Assembly (NCBI GenBank): GCA_018267575.1
Contig: JAFDYF010000005.1
Span: forward strand, 62,001 to 126,000
Direction of reading: 5' to 3'
DNA: 64,000 bases
DNA from: Bacteroidota bacterium
Lineage (GTDB): Bacteria > Bacteroidota > Bacteroidia > Chitinophagales > Chitinophagaceae
A program made the translations under genes and the position numbers. The notes beneath the pieces are model-generated. The model was not told where the DNA came from. It saw only the letters and a program-made list of their open reading frames with translations, and searched no databases. This document shows, in pieces, positions 8,694-16,754 of this stretch; within the stretch, counting starts at the first letter, position 1, and every line of letters begins with the position of its first letter.

Positions 8694-9560
8694 ATGAACG
8701 ATAAAAAAATAATCGGTATCGATCTTGGCGCTACCAATATCCGCGGTGCATTGGTAAGCGGGAGCCAGGTTTCAGAAATCAAATCCAAACGCATCAAAAG
8801 CATGGGTACCGAAGAAGATGTGTTGGAAGATGTGTTTTTTGTTATCGACGCACTGAAAGAAAAAGACTTGACAGCTATTGGCATTGGTGTACCCAGCGTA
8901 GTGGATGTGGAGCAGGGAATCGTTTACGATGTACAATATATCCCATCTTGGAAAGAAGTGCATTTAAAAAAGATATTGCAAAATAGATATCAGATACCCG
9001 TGTTCGTTAATAACGATGCCAACTGCTTTGCCTTGGGCGAATATTATTTCGGCAAAGGAAAAGGATCAGACCATATGATTGGTTTGGCTATTGGCACGGG
9101 ACTGGGCGCTGGTGTGATTGTAAACCATCATTTATATGCAGGGCCCAATTGTGGGGCCGGTGAATTTGGGATGGTGGATTATTTGGATCACTGCTATGAA
9201 TATTATGCCTGTGGACAGTTTTTTCAGAATGTATACCATGTGGATGGTCAAGCAGTTTTTGAGAAAGCAAAATCTGGCGACCCACAGGCAAGGCAATGGT
9301 ATGCAGAAATGGGCGGGCATCTTGGCAATGCCATCAAGATGATTATGTACACCTATGACCCTTCACTCATCATTATGGGTGGATCGGTGCGTTTTGCCTA
9401 TCCCTATTTTCAAGAAAAGATGTGGGAGCGCATCCGGACTTTTGCTTTTACCAAATCCATTGACAAGCTGAGGATTGAAATATCCGAACTGGAGAATAGC
9501 GGGATTCTAGGTGCTGCAGGATTGTACTATGATCATTTAAAATCAACGGCCTCACTTTGA
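8694..9560 (+). CDS. ROK-family sugar kinase with altered zinc site
   Basis: 288 residues from ATG 8694. The phosphate-binding motif IGIDLGATNIRGAL and the catalytic Asp in NNDANCFALGE are present, as is the nucleotide-site run GLAIGTGLGAGVI. The usual ROK zinc motif (GEFGH, then CxCGxxGCxE) is changed to GEFGMVDYLDHCYEYYACGQ: the histidine and most cysteines are gone. I believe this YLDHxYEYYxxGQFF form is a recurrent Bacteroidota subgroup rather than decay, but that is from memory. The partner permease lies directly upstream, so it likely phosphorylates the imported sugar. The last 9 nt overlap the convergent CAP gene. Confidence 0.85.
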   Translation: MNDKKIIGIDLGATNIRGALVSGSQVSEIKSKRIKSMGTEEDVLEDVFFVIDALKEKDLTAIGIGVPSVVDVEQGIVYDVQYIPSWKEVHLKKILQNRYQIPVFVNNDANCFALGEYYFGKGKGSDHMIGLAIGTGLGAGVIVNHHLYAGPNCGAGEFGMVDYLDHCYEYYACGQFFQNVYHVDGQAVFEKAKSGDPQARQWYAEMGGHLGNAIKMIMYTYDPSLIIMGGSVRFAYPYFQEKMWERIRTFAFTKSIDKLRIEISELENSGILGAAGLYYDHLKSTASL

Positions 9561-10064
9561 GCCGAAATCCTCTGTCCAATAATTGCCCGATTTGCCGGCA
9601 CCGATTTCCTTAAAATTGCCATTCATGATATTCATGCAATGTGGCGGGCTATTCAGCCATGCATTCATAACAGCTTGTTCATCGGGATAGCCCATTGCAA
9701 TGTTTTCTCCCCAAGTCGACCAGTTATAACCAACAGCCGTGATCCGGGTCCCAGGTGAAGACCCATCCAATCCGGTATGACTGAAATAATTGTTCTGCTC
9801 CATATCATGACTATGGTTGTAAGCAGCTTTTGCCAGTAGGTCGTTCCATGCAAGCGCAGGGACTGGGGGCATTACCGTAGTGCCACAAGTGCAACCAGTT
9901 TGTCGGGCCTTGTTCAGCAATTGAAGCAGGGTAATCTTGTTCAGGTTGTACTCGATGGAATCAGTGGAGGAACCCGTACTGTTGTTAACGGAATTGCCTT
10001 GCTTTTGACAGGAAAAAACAAATAGCAAAAATGCGGAGGCTATACAAATGCAGGCTGATTTCAT
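9552..10064 (-). CDS. CAP-domain (SCP/PR1) lipoprotein
   Basis: 170 residues from ATG 10064; the longer frame adds nine residues before a good lipoprotein leader (ASAFLLFVFSCQKQ), so the inner ATG is preferred. After a Ser/Asn linker comes a CAP domain: LLNKARQTG, LAWNDLLAKAAYNHSHDM, NYFSHTGLDGSSPGTRI, WGENIAMGY, and AWLNSPPHCMNIMN. The His and Glu residues of the CAP cavity are kept. A short cysteine loop (GCTCGT) is unusual. The role of bacterial CAP lipoproteins is not settled. Its 3' end overlaps that of the ROK gene by 9 nt. Confidence 0.85.
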   Translation of the reverse strand: MKSACICIASAFLLFVFSCQKQGNSVNNSTGSSTDSIEYNLNKITLLQLLNKARQTGCTCGTTVMPPVPALAWNDLLAKAAYNHSHDMEQNNYFSHTGLDGSSPGTRITAVGYNWSTWGENIAMGYPDEQAVMNAWLNSPPHCMNIMNGNFKEIGAGKSGNYWTEDFGSK

Positions 10065-10139
10065 AGGTGGGATTTTACACTTGATAAACAAAAATCAAAC
10101 CAAAAAAGACCTGCTGACTTAGAATTTCTAGGTTTTCAT

Positions 10140-10157
10140 GTTTCGTGAGACACGAAC
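10140..10157. repeat. Small palindrome TTCGTG-AGA-CACGAA
   Basis: A 6-bp perfect stem with a 3-nt loop lies in the 170-nt gap between the CAP gene and the ASCH gene. A second palindrome, GCCAGCTGGC, is at 10213-10222. Both recall modules of dispersed palindromic repeats in this phylum. They mark the left border of the AT-rich operon at 10235-12096. Confidence 0.35.
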
Positions 10158-10234
10158 CATAGCGAGGGCTAATGTTTGCTAACCAAGCCACAATTGCACA
10201 AAACCCAATGTTGCCAGCTGGCGCGCTCACGCCT

Positions 10235-10606
10235 CTATGTCAAGTACAAAAATGATTGAGGTGGTAATAAATTGTAGTCTTGTCGTAAGCATTTGGGAGA
10301 TTTATATAACTTTGCTTTTTTGATTTTAATTGCAAATCCATTTTCCTTGTCACCAAAATACTGATAGAAATAGTCTGCAGATATTCCCGAGAATTCCTTT
10401 GTTAGATTCCAAAGTGTCTTAAGGTCGTGGTTTAAAATATTTTCAATTTCAAATTCGCCAATAACTTTTTGCACTGGAGATGAAGAATAAACAATAACTC
10501 TTTTTACATTAGGGTTTTTAAAAATAGCTCTTCGGAATTCGTAATGCTTGGTGCCATCAAATATTTTGTTGGCAAATTCTGGTTTTATAGATAAGACTAC
10601 TTTCAT
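10235..10606 (-). CDS. ASCH-domain protein
   Basis: 123 residues from ATG 10606, a single ASCH (PUA-like) domain. The N-terminus VLSIKPEFANKIFDGTKHYE followed by FRR carries the family signature GxKxxExR. Strands VKRVIVYSSSPVQKVIGEFEI follow. ASCH domains are linked to RNA binding, coactivators and, in some members, hydrolysis of modified nucleosides. Its ATG overlaps the stop of the PIN-GNAT-EVE gene by 4 nt, so the two are almost surely translated together. Base composition is clearly more AT-rich than in neighbouring genes, hinting at transfer. Confidence 0.8.
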   Translation of the reverse strand: MKVVLSIKPEFANKIFDGTKHYEFRRAIFKNPNVKRVIVYSSSPVQKVIGEFEIENILNHDLKTLWNLTKEFSGISADYFYQYFGDKENGFAIKIKKAKLYKSPKCLRQDYNLLPPQSFLYLT

Positions 10607-12096
10607 ATTCCCGACAAATTTATGAGTTTAATAAATAAACTTCGTTCCATTTTTGTAATTGTTCTGATGGAATCCATACTGGGCAAAATTCCACTGTCCA
10701 ACATTTCCTTCAAAGTAATCCTTTTTATAAAGGAGTAGGCATATAAAAAGTTTATAACAAACGGTCGATTATTTGGTTTCCAATCCCAATATTCTTTTAA
10801 CTCTGCTTCTGATAAAACAGTTCTTTTTCTACTTATTTGAATTAGTTGGCTTAAGTCAACAATATTGGTTATAACATTATCAACAATTCCTATAGTTGTA
10901 GCTACTCCCTTATAAATACCACCACTTCGATAGAATACAATAATGTCACCAGTTTTTAAACTACGATTAAAAGAATGTGAAATATATGACTTACTTATAG
11001 CATTCCTGTGAGGCTGGTTTTCGATAAAATCATCTGCGGATTCAGTTCTTAATTTGGAGTCCGGGAAAAGCTCAGTATGATATTCAGGTTTTATTGGAAT
11101 AATATATACATCACTTGTTTTCGATAGCCAAGGGAAGGTTAATCTTGGATTTTGTTCGTCTGCAAATTTTGAAAAATCTCTTACGTATACTTTTTCTTCC
11201 CCAGATGTTGAATTCTTTACTCCATAATATTTAAAACCAAATTTTTCAAGCAGAGAGGTTAAATTTAATAGTTCAGGTCGTCTATCAAAAATTGTTACAT
11301 AGATTTCGTCAACCTTGTATTGACGAGCATTATCAAAAACTATTTTTAAGAATCGTTCTCCAATTCTAAGCCCGTTGCTTACAACTTTAAATGTTCCGAT
11401 TTTTAATCTTCTTTTTTTAGTGAACGTCGGATTTAAGTCAGAGTAACTTTCATTTTTATCTTCGACTTTAAGAAATAGAAATGCTTTTAATGAATTAGCC
11501 TCGTAGCATACGTATGCTTTGTCATTGTTTCCTGCCTTACCATTATACCATTTATCAAAGCCTACATAATCACCTCTGAAACTATCAAAGAACTCATCAT
11601 TCAAGTCTATGTTTCCAAAATAATCTCGTTTTACTGAAAGAACGTTGTAGTTAACAAAATCTGGATTTTCAGCAGTTACTTTTTCTAAAAAATTGTCAAT
11701 ACGAAATACTCTGTCACCTATACTAAGCATCGCTGCTTTAGTATGAATTTTTTTATCTTCTGAAATTAGGATATCCACTCTGTCACAATAAACCTCATTA
11801 AGAAGTTTAGTGTCGTCAAGGTCATTTGGTAAAGTGTCAATCGCCAAACTTACTTGCTTGACTGCAACATTGAGGGGAGCCACAGTTTGGAGTACTTGAT
11901 AATTTGCAAGCTTGACTTGCATTGTCTTGGCAGTTTCCGTATTTATATTACGATTTAGCTCGTCTGCTGTTAATGGATGAACACACTTTGTATGATGTAG
12001 CTTATCAAGCCAATTGAACAAAATGCCAATATCCTGATTGATTACTCTGCTTGCTTCCCGATGAATTATGATGTTGGTGTCAAGTAATACTCTCAT
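10603..12096 (-). CDS. PIN - GNAT-like - EVE/PUA-like fusion protein
   Basis: 497 residues from ATG 12096. Residues 1-140 are a PIN nuclease: LLDTNIIIH (Asp6), the Glu in LTADELNRN, DLDDTKLL, and the Asp in LISEDKKIH, which together give the four-acid site. Residues about 190-320 look like a GNAT acetyltransferase: RLKIGTFKVVSNGLRIGERF for the acyl-CoA loop and LLEKFGFKYYG at the end. Residues about 330-497 look like an EVE/PUA fold: LKTGDIIVFYRSGG, YKGVATTIGIV, and NRPFVINFLYAYSF. An ASCH gene follows with ATGA overlap. A single protein with a predicted RNase, an acyltransferase and a modified-base reader suggests an RNA-targeting conflict or repair system. Function is inferred from domains only. 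Confidence 0.75.
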   Translation of the reverse strand: MRVLLDTNIIIHREASRVINQDIGILFNWLDKLHHTKCVHPLTADELNRNINTETAKTMQVKLANYQVLQTVAPLNVAVKQVSLAIDTLPNDLDDTKLLNEVYCDRVDILISEDKKIHTKAAMLSIGDRVFRIDNFLEKVTAENPDFVNYNVLSVKRDYFGNIDLNDEFFDSFRGDYVGFDKWYNGKAGNNDKAYVCYEANSLKAFLFLKVEDKNESYSDLNPTFTKKRRLKIGTFKVVSNGLRIGERFLKIVFDNARQYKVDEIYVTIFDRRPELLNLTSLLEKFGFKYYGVKNSTSGEEKVYVRDFSKFADEQNPRLTFPWLSKTSDVYIIPIKPEYHTELFPDSKLRTESADDFIENQPHRNAISKSYISHSFNRSLKTGDIIVFYRSGGIYKGVATTIGIVDNVITNIVDLSQLIQISRKRTVLSEAELKEYWDWKPNNRPFVINFLYAYSFIKRITLKEMLDSGILPSMDSIRTITKMERSLFIKLINLSGI

Positions 12097-12134
12097 TCAA
12101 GGTTTGATTAGTTGTTTGCATCCTATACATGTGC

Positions 12135-12154
12135 CGCCAAATATATATTTGGCG
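12135..12154. promoter_or_regulatory. Perfect 20-bp palindrome upstream of the PIN-GNAT-EVE operon
   Basis: CGCCAAATATATATTTGGCG is a perfect palindrome centred about 48 bp before the start codon at 12096. Position and symmetry fit an operator for a dimeric regulator. No T-run follows, so a terminator is less likely. No helix-turn-helix protein is encoded in the operon itself. Confidence 0.5.
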
Positions 12155-12268
12155 CTACTTTAAGCTTACAAATTAGCAAATCCCATTCACCCAAAATCAC
12201 TTGCAAATACATATTTGTTTCGCTAATGAATTACAGAGACTAGACACACTTATTTTGGGCATGCCAAG

Positions 12269-12925
12269 CTATACCCTGCTTAGATAAAGTATGAGGAGGG
12301 AAATCAGCAAGGTTGCTAAGAGGGTGAGCGGGATTTTATATCTTTCCCATTGATTGTTGCGCTTGCTTTCGTCCAAATATTTTTTTACCTGATCGATCAT
12401 TCCCGTATCTGTACCCGCCAATTTTATCAATCTTTCGCCCAACGATTTTGCAAACTTGAAATGGAGGGGTTGAGCAGCGGCAATCAGTTCATGCAATATC
12501 TGGTGGTTGATCTGCTCATTTTTACATTCATGCAAAACCAATAGATTATGATCCGACAGTATTTCTTTCAAATGAAAATACAGTGCTTCCTGATTCATCT
12601 GAAACCGGTCTATCGTTGATAGATATTTTCGGGTTGAAAGAATCTCGTACAAAATAGTTTGGGGAGAAAAAGCGGGGCCCCGAAATTTATTCCCAGTACT
12701 GCGATGATGCCAGCGCTCATAATTATAGGTTTCACGCTTTCTTGGATTGGACAGCACTTGATAAGCTTCCATCACTTCCCTAAAATAAGCCTCCGATATG
12801 GGATTGCCCTGATTTTTATCAGGATGGTAACGTTGCGCCAACTTCCGGTAGGATGTCTTGATTTCCTTTTGCGTAGCAGTAGCACCTACTTCCAAAATTT
12901 TATAATAATCCTTTGGGAACATCAT
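12269..12925 (-). CDS. J-domain protein with C-terminal membrane anchor
   Basis: 218 residues; the start is ATGATG at 12925/12922. Residues 4-70 are a J-domain: DYYKILEVGATATQKEIKTS, the HPD tripeptide in QRYHPDKNQG, and VLSNPRKRETYN. There is no G/F region, zinc finger or CTD. A helical middle follows, and the last 23 residues (IPLTLLATLLISLLILYLS) form a membrane helix, making it tail-anchored. It presumably recruits DnaK to the membrane; its client is unknown. It is distinct from the CbpA-type protein at 48283. Confidence 0.85.
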   Translation of the reverse strand: MMFPKDYYKILEVGATATQKEIKTSYRKLAQRYHPDKNQGNPISEAYFREVMEAYQVLSNPRKRETYNYERWHHRSTGNKFRGPAFSPQTILYEILSTRKYLSTIDRFQMNQEALYFHLKEILSDHNLLVLHECKNEQINHQILHELIAAAQPLHFKFAKSLGERLIKLAGTDTGMIDQVKKYLDESKRNNQWERYKIPLTLLATLLISLLILYLSRV

Positions 12926-13036
12926 CTAAAAGCAAAATTAAGCCCAAATCATTAGCCTGCCATTGGTTCTAATCCCTATTTTGGACCTAAGTAACCAACC
13001 AGTGATTTTGTGGAGTGCGCTGTACTGAGAAAGAGA

Positions 13037-13576
13037 CTACCTATTGGGCTGAAGAAACCCATTGGTTATGGTATTGGTTGGCTGATACATCAAGAAGGAG
13101 CTACTAGATCTTTCAACACCGATACTGCCAGATATGGAGAAGGTCCTTGCATCATTAATATACATGAGCCCCATCTCCACCCTCGAGGAAAAGCCAAAAT
13201 GGTTTCCATTAATCCCATAGTTAGGGAAGCCCTTGTTCACATTTGTGGTAAGAAATGATTGGTTGAAATTGATATACGCAGGCACTGCAGATACAGCAGC
13301 GAATGCGTAGACATTATTATCCAACTTGCGGCTCAACTGCAGTCCCATAGGAGCGGTCATTGCCCAAGCATTGCCCCCTTTAAAAAAGTAATAACTACTA
13401 CCGATGCCGCTATAGGTATTTAAAAACCATTTTTTATTAACCCCTGTTTTCAAAGTTTGATGTTGACCAAAAGGATTATTGCTAAATGTATTATCAGCAA
13501 AGCTAGCTGGTAAGGGCATTTGGGCCTTTAGGGAAATAGATGAGTCCAATAGCAAAAAAAGCAAAAAATCACGCAT
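13037..13576 (-). CDS. Putative outer-membrane barrel protein
   Basis: 179 residues from ATG 13576. A short signal peptide (MRDFLLFLLLDSSISLKAQ) is followed by alternating hydrophobic/aromatic strands (WFLNTYSGIGSSYYFFKGG, NVYAFAAVSAVPAYINF, TFSISGSIGVERSSSSFLMY). This fits a small beta-barrel or barrel-associated protein. I recognise no named family. It stands alone between the J-protein gene and a terminator. Confidence 0.6.
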   Translation of the reverse strand: MRDFLLFLLLDSSISLKAQMPLPASFADNTFSNNPFGQHQTLKTGVNKKWFLNTYSGIGSSYYFFKGGNAWAMTAPMGLQLSRKLDNNVYAFAAVSAVPAYINFNQSFLTTNVNKGFPNYGINGNHFGFSSRVEMGLMYINDARTFSISGSIGVERSSSSFLMYQPTNTITNGFLQPNR

Positions 13577-13703
13577 GCTGTTCGGCTTTGGCTATAAAAT
13601 TAACACATGTACCGCTTAAAAAAATGGATTGCAAAAAAATTAACATCCGGAATCTATAAGTAAGCATTTCTTTAATAGTACAACAACAGCTTAATACCAA
13701 AAA

Positions 13704-13763
13704 AAATCCTGCAAAGCGAGAGACGCTCATTTGAAAAGAGCAAACCTCTTGCCTCGCAGGATC
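13704..13763 (-). terminator. Intrinsic terminator after the small basic exported protein
   Basis: Read leftward, ATCCTGC GAGGCAAGAG (13762 down to 13746) pairs with CTCTCGCTTT GCAGGAT (about 13722 down to 13706), with two G-U pairs and one mismatch, then a run of eight T. It lies 21 nt past the stop of the 13784-14113 gene. Confidence 0.75.
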
Positions 13764-13783
13764 CTTTTGTTTATGGGCTATTT

Positions 13784-14113
13784 TTAGTTGCCTATTTTTT
13801 TACTGTTATGGTTCAATTGTTGGTTCAGCGCTTTTTGGTCAGCCTTGGTCAGGTGCCCCTTATCTTCTTTGCGCATATCATGTTTCTCTTGATTAACCGT
13901 TCTCAGGTTTTTGCGATCGGCATGAGCTTGGGATTTGGTAAGATCACCTTCTTTGCGTTCTTCCGTTATCCTTTTCTCTTGATTATCGATCCGTCTATTT
14001 ACGTGGTTCACCCTGGGGTGGTTTTTTAAATGCGTAGGTTGATGACCTGGGCCTTGGGCAAAACTGATTGCGCAAATACATAGTGCTAGGGTAGTGGTAA
14101 TGATTGTTTTCAT
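13784..14113 (-). CDS. Small basic periplasmic protein
   Basis: 109 residues from ATG 14113. A clean signal peptide (MKTIITTTLALCICAISFAQ) precedes a very hydrophilic, Lys/Arg/His/Gln-rich mature part with a repeated pattern: NRRIDNQEKRITEERKEGDL, then ADRKNLRTVNQEKHDMRKED, then KGHLTKADQKALNQQLNHNS. The heptad-like spacing suggests helical repeats. Similar small exported proteins occur in this phylum without known function. A strong terminator follows, so it is a one-gene unit. Confidence 0.7.
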   Translation of the reverse strand: MKTIITTTLALCICAISFAQGPGHQPTHLKNHPRVNHVNRRIDNQEKRITEERKEGDLTKSQAHADRKNLRTVNQEKHDMRKEDKGHLTKADQKALNQQLNHNSKKIGN

Positions 14114-14333
14114 TTTTTTGTTTTAAAGTTTATTTATAGAAGGGATTTGTTGGCAATAGTTTAAAGCTGGTAAAAAGAGTTTGTGAATGAGAAGAGACGC
14201 AGGATAAGGAAAACTAAAACGGTGATGCCCCCAAATTATTTGAATTTTGGACTCGTTTCAGCAATATTTTTTATTCAGTGGGGATAGCCTTTATCTTCCT
14301 ATATCAAAACAGTAGTCTCTTAAAAGCAGGTTC

Positions 14334-14366
14334 AAATAAAAATAAAAGCCACCATTTCGGGTGGCT
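14334..14366 (-). terminator. Intrinsic terminator of the 15-codon ORF unit
   Basis: Leftward, AGCCACC (14366-14360) pairs with GGTGGCT (14353-14347), then TTTATTTTTATTT follows. It lies about 40 nt past the stop of the small ORF at 14406-14453. No other leftward gene ends here. Confidence 0.7.
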
Positions 14367-14405
14367 CCTGGCCTTGCCAGCAGACTATTTTTGGAGAAAG
14401 CCCGG

Positions 14406-14453
14406 TTAAGCGATATTAACCGAAGGCGTCCATGATTGATCTGTAGATAACAT
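14406..14453 (-). CDS. 15-residue peptide ORF with strong Shine-Dalgarno
   Basis: On the minus strand AAAGGAGG stands 5 nt before ATG at 14453, and the frame reads MLSTDQSWTPSVNIA then TAA. Such a full Shine-Dalgarno is uncommon in this phylum. The stop codon lies within a small hairpin (GGTTAA 14404-14409 with TTAACC 14416-14421), and an intrinsic terminator follows. A TAACTTTA -7-like box is upstream at about 14482-14489. The unit (about 14500-14334) thus has promoter-like, ribosome-site and terminator signals for a peptide or leader RNA. I know no family for the peptide. The rest of the 14114-14618 gap shows nothing else. Confidence 0.5.
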   Translation of the reverse strand: MLSTDQSWTPSVNIA

Positions 14454-14618
14454 GAATACCTCCTTTTTCTTTGGTGAATTATAAAGTTAGGGGTATTCTT
14501 TTAAATTGAATTGTTATTGGGCAAATTAAAAATGCTATTTGCATATTTGAAGACCATGAGAAATGATGAAAACTCCAGCTATGCAAATGCATCAAGCCAA
14601 AATCACTTTACTCAAATT

Positions 14619-16001
14619 TTACCAACTATCCGTTCTGAATGGCGTTACCGGCAACCCTTCCATACCAAATAGATTGCCGATGGCTGTATTACCAAAAGCA
14701 TAGCGCACTGCAACTGGGTCCTTTACCTTTTTACTCCAGACAACTAGGTTGCCTCTCTCAATTTTCCCTTCAGCAGGATAAAATATTTTGTCTTCCCCGG
14801 CAATATAAAGTTGTTTTATCTTTTTATCCTTTGCATAGAGACCCATGGGGGCATTGTCAAATTCAATAATGGCTTTCCCTTTCTGCACAACCATATTTTT
14901 ATACAATGGGCTTTTATAGCTAGCTACTTGATGATGATAGGTTTCCGCAAGCGCCCAATTGGCCAGCCGATAACCTACCTCGTGTTTGTTTTTGGGATGT
15001 ATATCACTGGTATCATCCACCAAATCGTTCACTACTACCATCCCCACATTGGGATAGGACATACTCTTGGTTTGCGCTTCCTGTAACAATGCGCCTTGGG
15101 CGGAATCGCCATATTTGAAAGGTGCTATCTGCACATAATAAAATGGGAAATCCTTATCCCAAGCTTTTCGCCAGGCACCAATCATGCCCGTGAACAGTTT
15201 ACTGTATGAGGAAGCCCTGCCCACATTCGATTCGCCCTGATACCAGATAGTACCCGCAATCGCAAAATTGGTAAGCGGTGAGATCATGGCATTATAGGCA
15301 TAGCCTGGTTGGTATGGCCACCAGTCTGTAGGCTTTATCTCGGCCGCCGATGCTTTCAATACAGCATCGTCATTTACCACTGCGGCTGGCGCCCAAACTT
15401 CCGCTGCGGTACCTCCCCAATTGGCACTCACCAAACCGATGGGCACATTCAGTTCTTTGTTCAACTTCTTACCAAAAAAATAACCTGCGGCACTAAAAGT
15501 CTTCATGGAATTGGAATCGCAAATCGCCCACTGGGCCTTGCAATCGTCCTGAGGGTATTTGGCCGTGGTCTTTGGCACAAAGAAAAAACGGATTTTATTA
15601 TTATAGCAGGTAGGCAGTTCGGCTTTTGCATCGGGCAACCCCCATTGGGAATTCATTTCCATATTGGACTGTCCCGAACAAATCCACACTTCCCCAATCA
15701 ATACATCTTTCAGTTCAATGATATTGCCAGACCTTAAAACAATTGAATAAGGCCCACCGGCAGCAGGGGTTTGTATATTGATTTCCCAATTAGCGTCCCT
15801 AGTGGCCTTAACAGAATCGGTACGATTGTTCCAGGAAGTAGTAACGTAAACCATTGCAGCGGGGTCAGCCCACCCCCACAATTTTGCTTTTGATTGTTGC
15901 TGTAGTACCATATGGTCGCTGAGTACCGATGGTAAACGGAGGTTGGCAAATGATTGCATACAAAACACAACAAACAAGAAAGCGAGGACTGATTTTTTCA
16001 T
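14619..16001 (-). CDS. Sialate O-acetylesterase-family SGNH esterase
   Basis: 460 residues from ATG 16001. A signal peptide (MKKSVLAFLFVVFCMQSFAN) is followed by a beta-sandwich start (LPSVLSDHMVLQQQSKAKLW) and then the SGNH hydrolase domain: the nucleophile Ser in CSGQSNMEM, the Gly/Asn motifs in IGLVSANWGGTAAEVW, the WYQGESN block, and the catalytic Asp/His in DTSDIHPKNKHEVG. Family enzymes remove O-acetyl groups from sialic acids or plant polysaccharides, and the length fits the usual 450-650. It is monocistronic here, without glycan-locus neighbours, so the natural ester is unknown. Confidence 0.9.
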   Translation of the reverse strand: MKKSVLAFLFVVFCMQSFANLRLPSVLSDHMVLQQQSKAKLWGWADPAAMVYVTTSWNNRTDSVKATRDANWEINIQTPAAGGPYSIVLRSGNIIELKDVLIGEVWICSGQSNMEMNSQWGLPDAKAELPTCYNNKIRFFFVPKTTAKYPQDDCKAQWAICDSNSMKTFSAAGYFFGKKLNKELNVPIGLVSANWGGTAAEVWAPAAVVNDDAVLKASAAEIKPTDWWPYQPGYAYNAMISPLTNFAIAGTIWYQGESNVGRASSYSKLFTGMIGAWRKAWDKDFPFYYVQIAPFKYGDSAQGALLQEAQTKSMSYPNVGMVVVNDLVDDTSDIHPKNKHEVGYRLANWALAETYHHQVASYKSPLYKNMVVQKGKAIIEFDNAPMGLYAKDKKIKQLYIAGEDKIFYPAEGKIERGNLVVWSKKVKDPVAVRYAFGNTAIGNLFGMEGLPVTPFRTDSW

Positions 16002-16754
16002 GATGGCATTATTTAAACAGTATGATAAAATAGAATCGCGGACATCATCTTAGACCAAGGATATCCGCTAAAACCTGCCTAACGAAATTATTAAATTATC
16101 CCTTAGCATAAAGAAAAAACAAAGAAGCCAGATTTCGTGATGGCCGATCAGTCATTGACAAGGAAGGATGGACAGATAGATTAACAGTGATACATATCCA
16201 AAAGGAAAAAGCGCCCAGAATAAACTTGAACGCTATGGCTATGATCAAAAAAAAGTAATTGTGTAGCTGTCAAAAAAAGTGACAGCAAGCATATAAATAG
16301 GCCTAGGTTCTTCATCCCATATTCAATAGAGATGACTCATTTTTCAAAGCCATATATACAGTAGGTATATGGGCAAATGATAGGATGGGATTTTTACATT
16401 CGCCATTTATTCAATGGACTTTTTCTCAAAAGGATGGATTAAAAAAACAGGACTATCAAAGGATATTGCAGTGTACTGAAAGCTTTAAATGGGATATTAG
16501 ATGAGGATTGGATTGTTGCATATAGCAATACGAATTGCTTGCCAAAAACTAGCAGCATGACCATCAATGGATTGGAAAATGATATTCTTCTTTGGGTTTC
16601 CGAATTGGGGAAAAATAGATAGCCTGATGGGAAAAAGTCAACATCTATTATGCGCAAAGGACCATCTTCGCTCCATTTACGATGTCGCTCTCTTTCACAA
16701 ATTCTCTCATTATTCCTTAATTTCGCCCTCTTTAATCAATCAATCAATATACTT
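16002..16754. other. Long intergenic stretch with one hairpin and the lpdA promoter region
   Basis: About 750 nt between the divergent esterase and lpdA. No frame looks coding; the 72-codon minus frame at 16439-16657 starts with TTG and has no family features. A hairpin GCTGTCA/TGACAGC sits at 16266-16286. The rest is AT-rich and irregular, and may be a decayed gene, but I cannot identify one. Confidence 0.4.
16718..16725 (+). promoter_or_regulatory. Possible -7 box for lpdA
   Basis: TAATTTCG is one base off TAnnTTTG, with a TTTC at about 16693 in -33 position. The ATG is 30 nt downstream. Confidence 0.3.

Noticed and set aside
14406..14453. The SWTPSVNIA peptide as a fragment of an Hsp20 protein
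   Set aside because: The resemblance to the PAVNI motif of Hsp20 is short, the frame stops at once, and no Hsp20 sequence follows in any frame; the ribosome site argues for a separate ORF.
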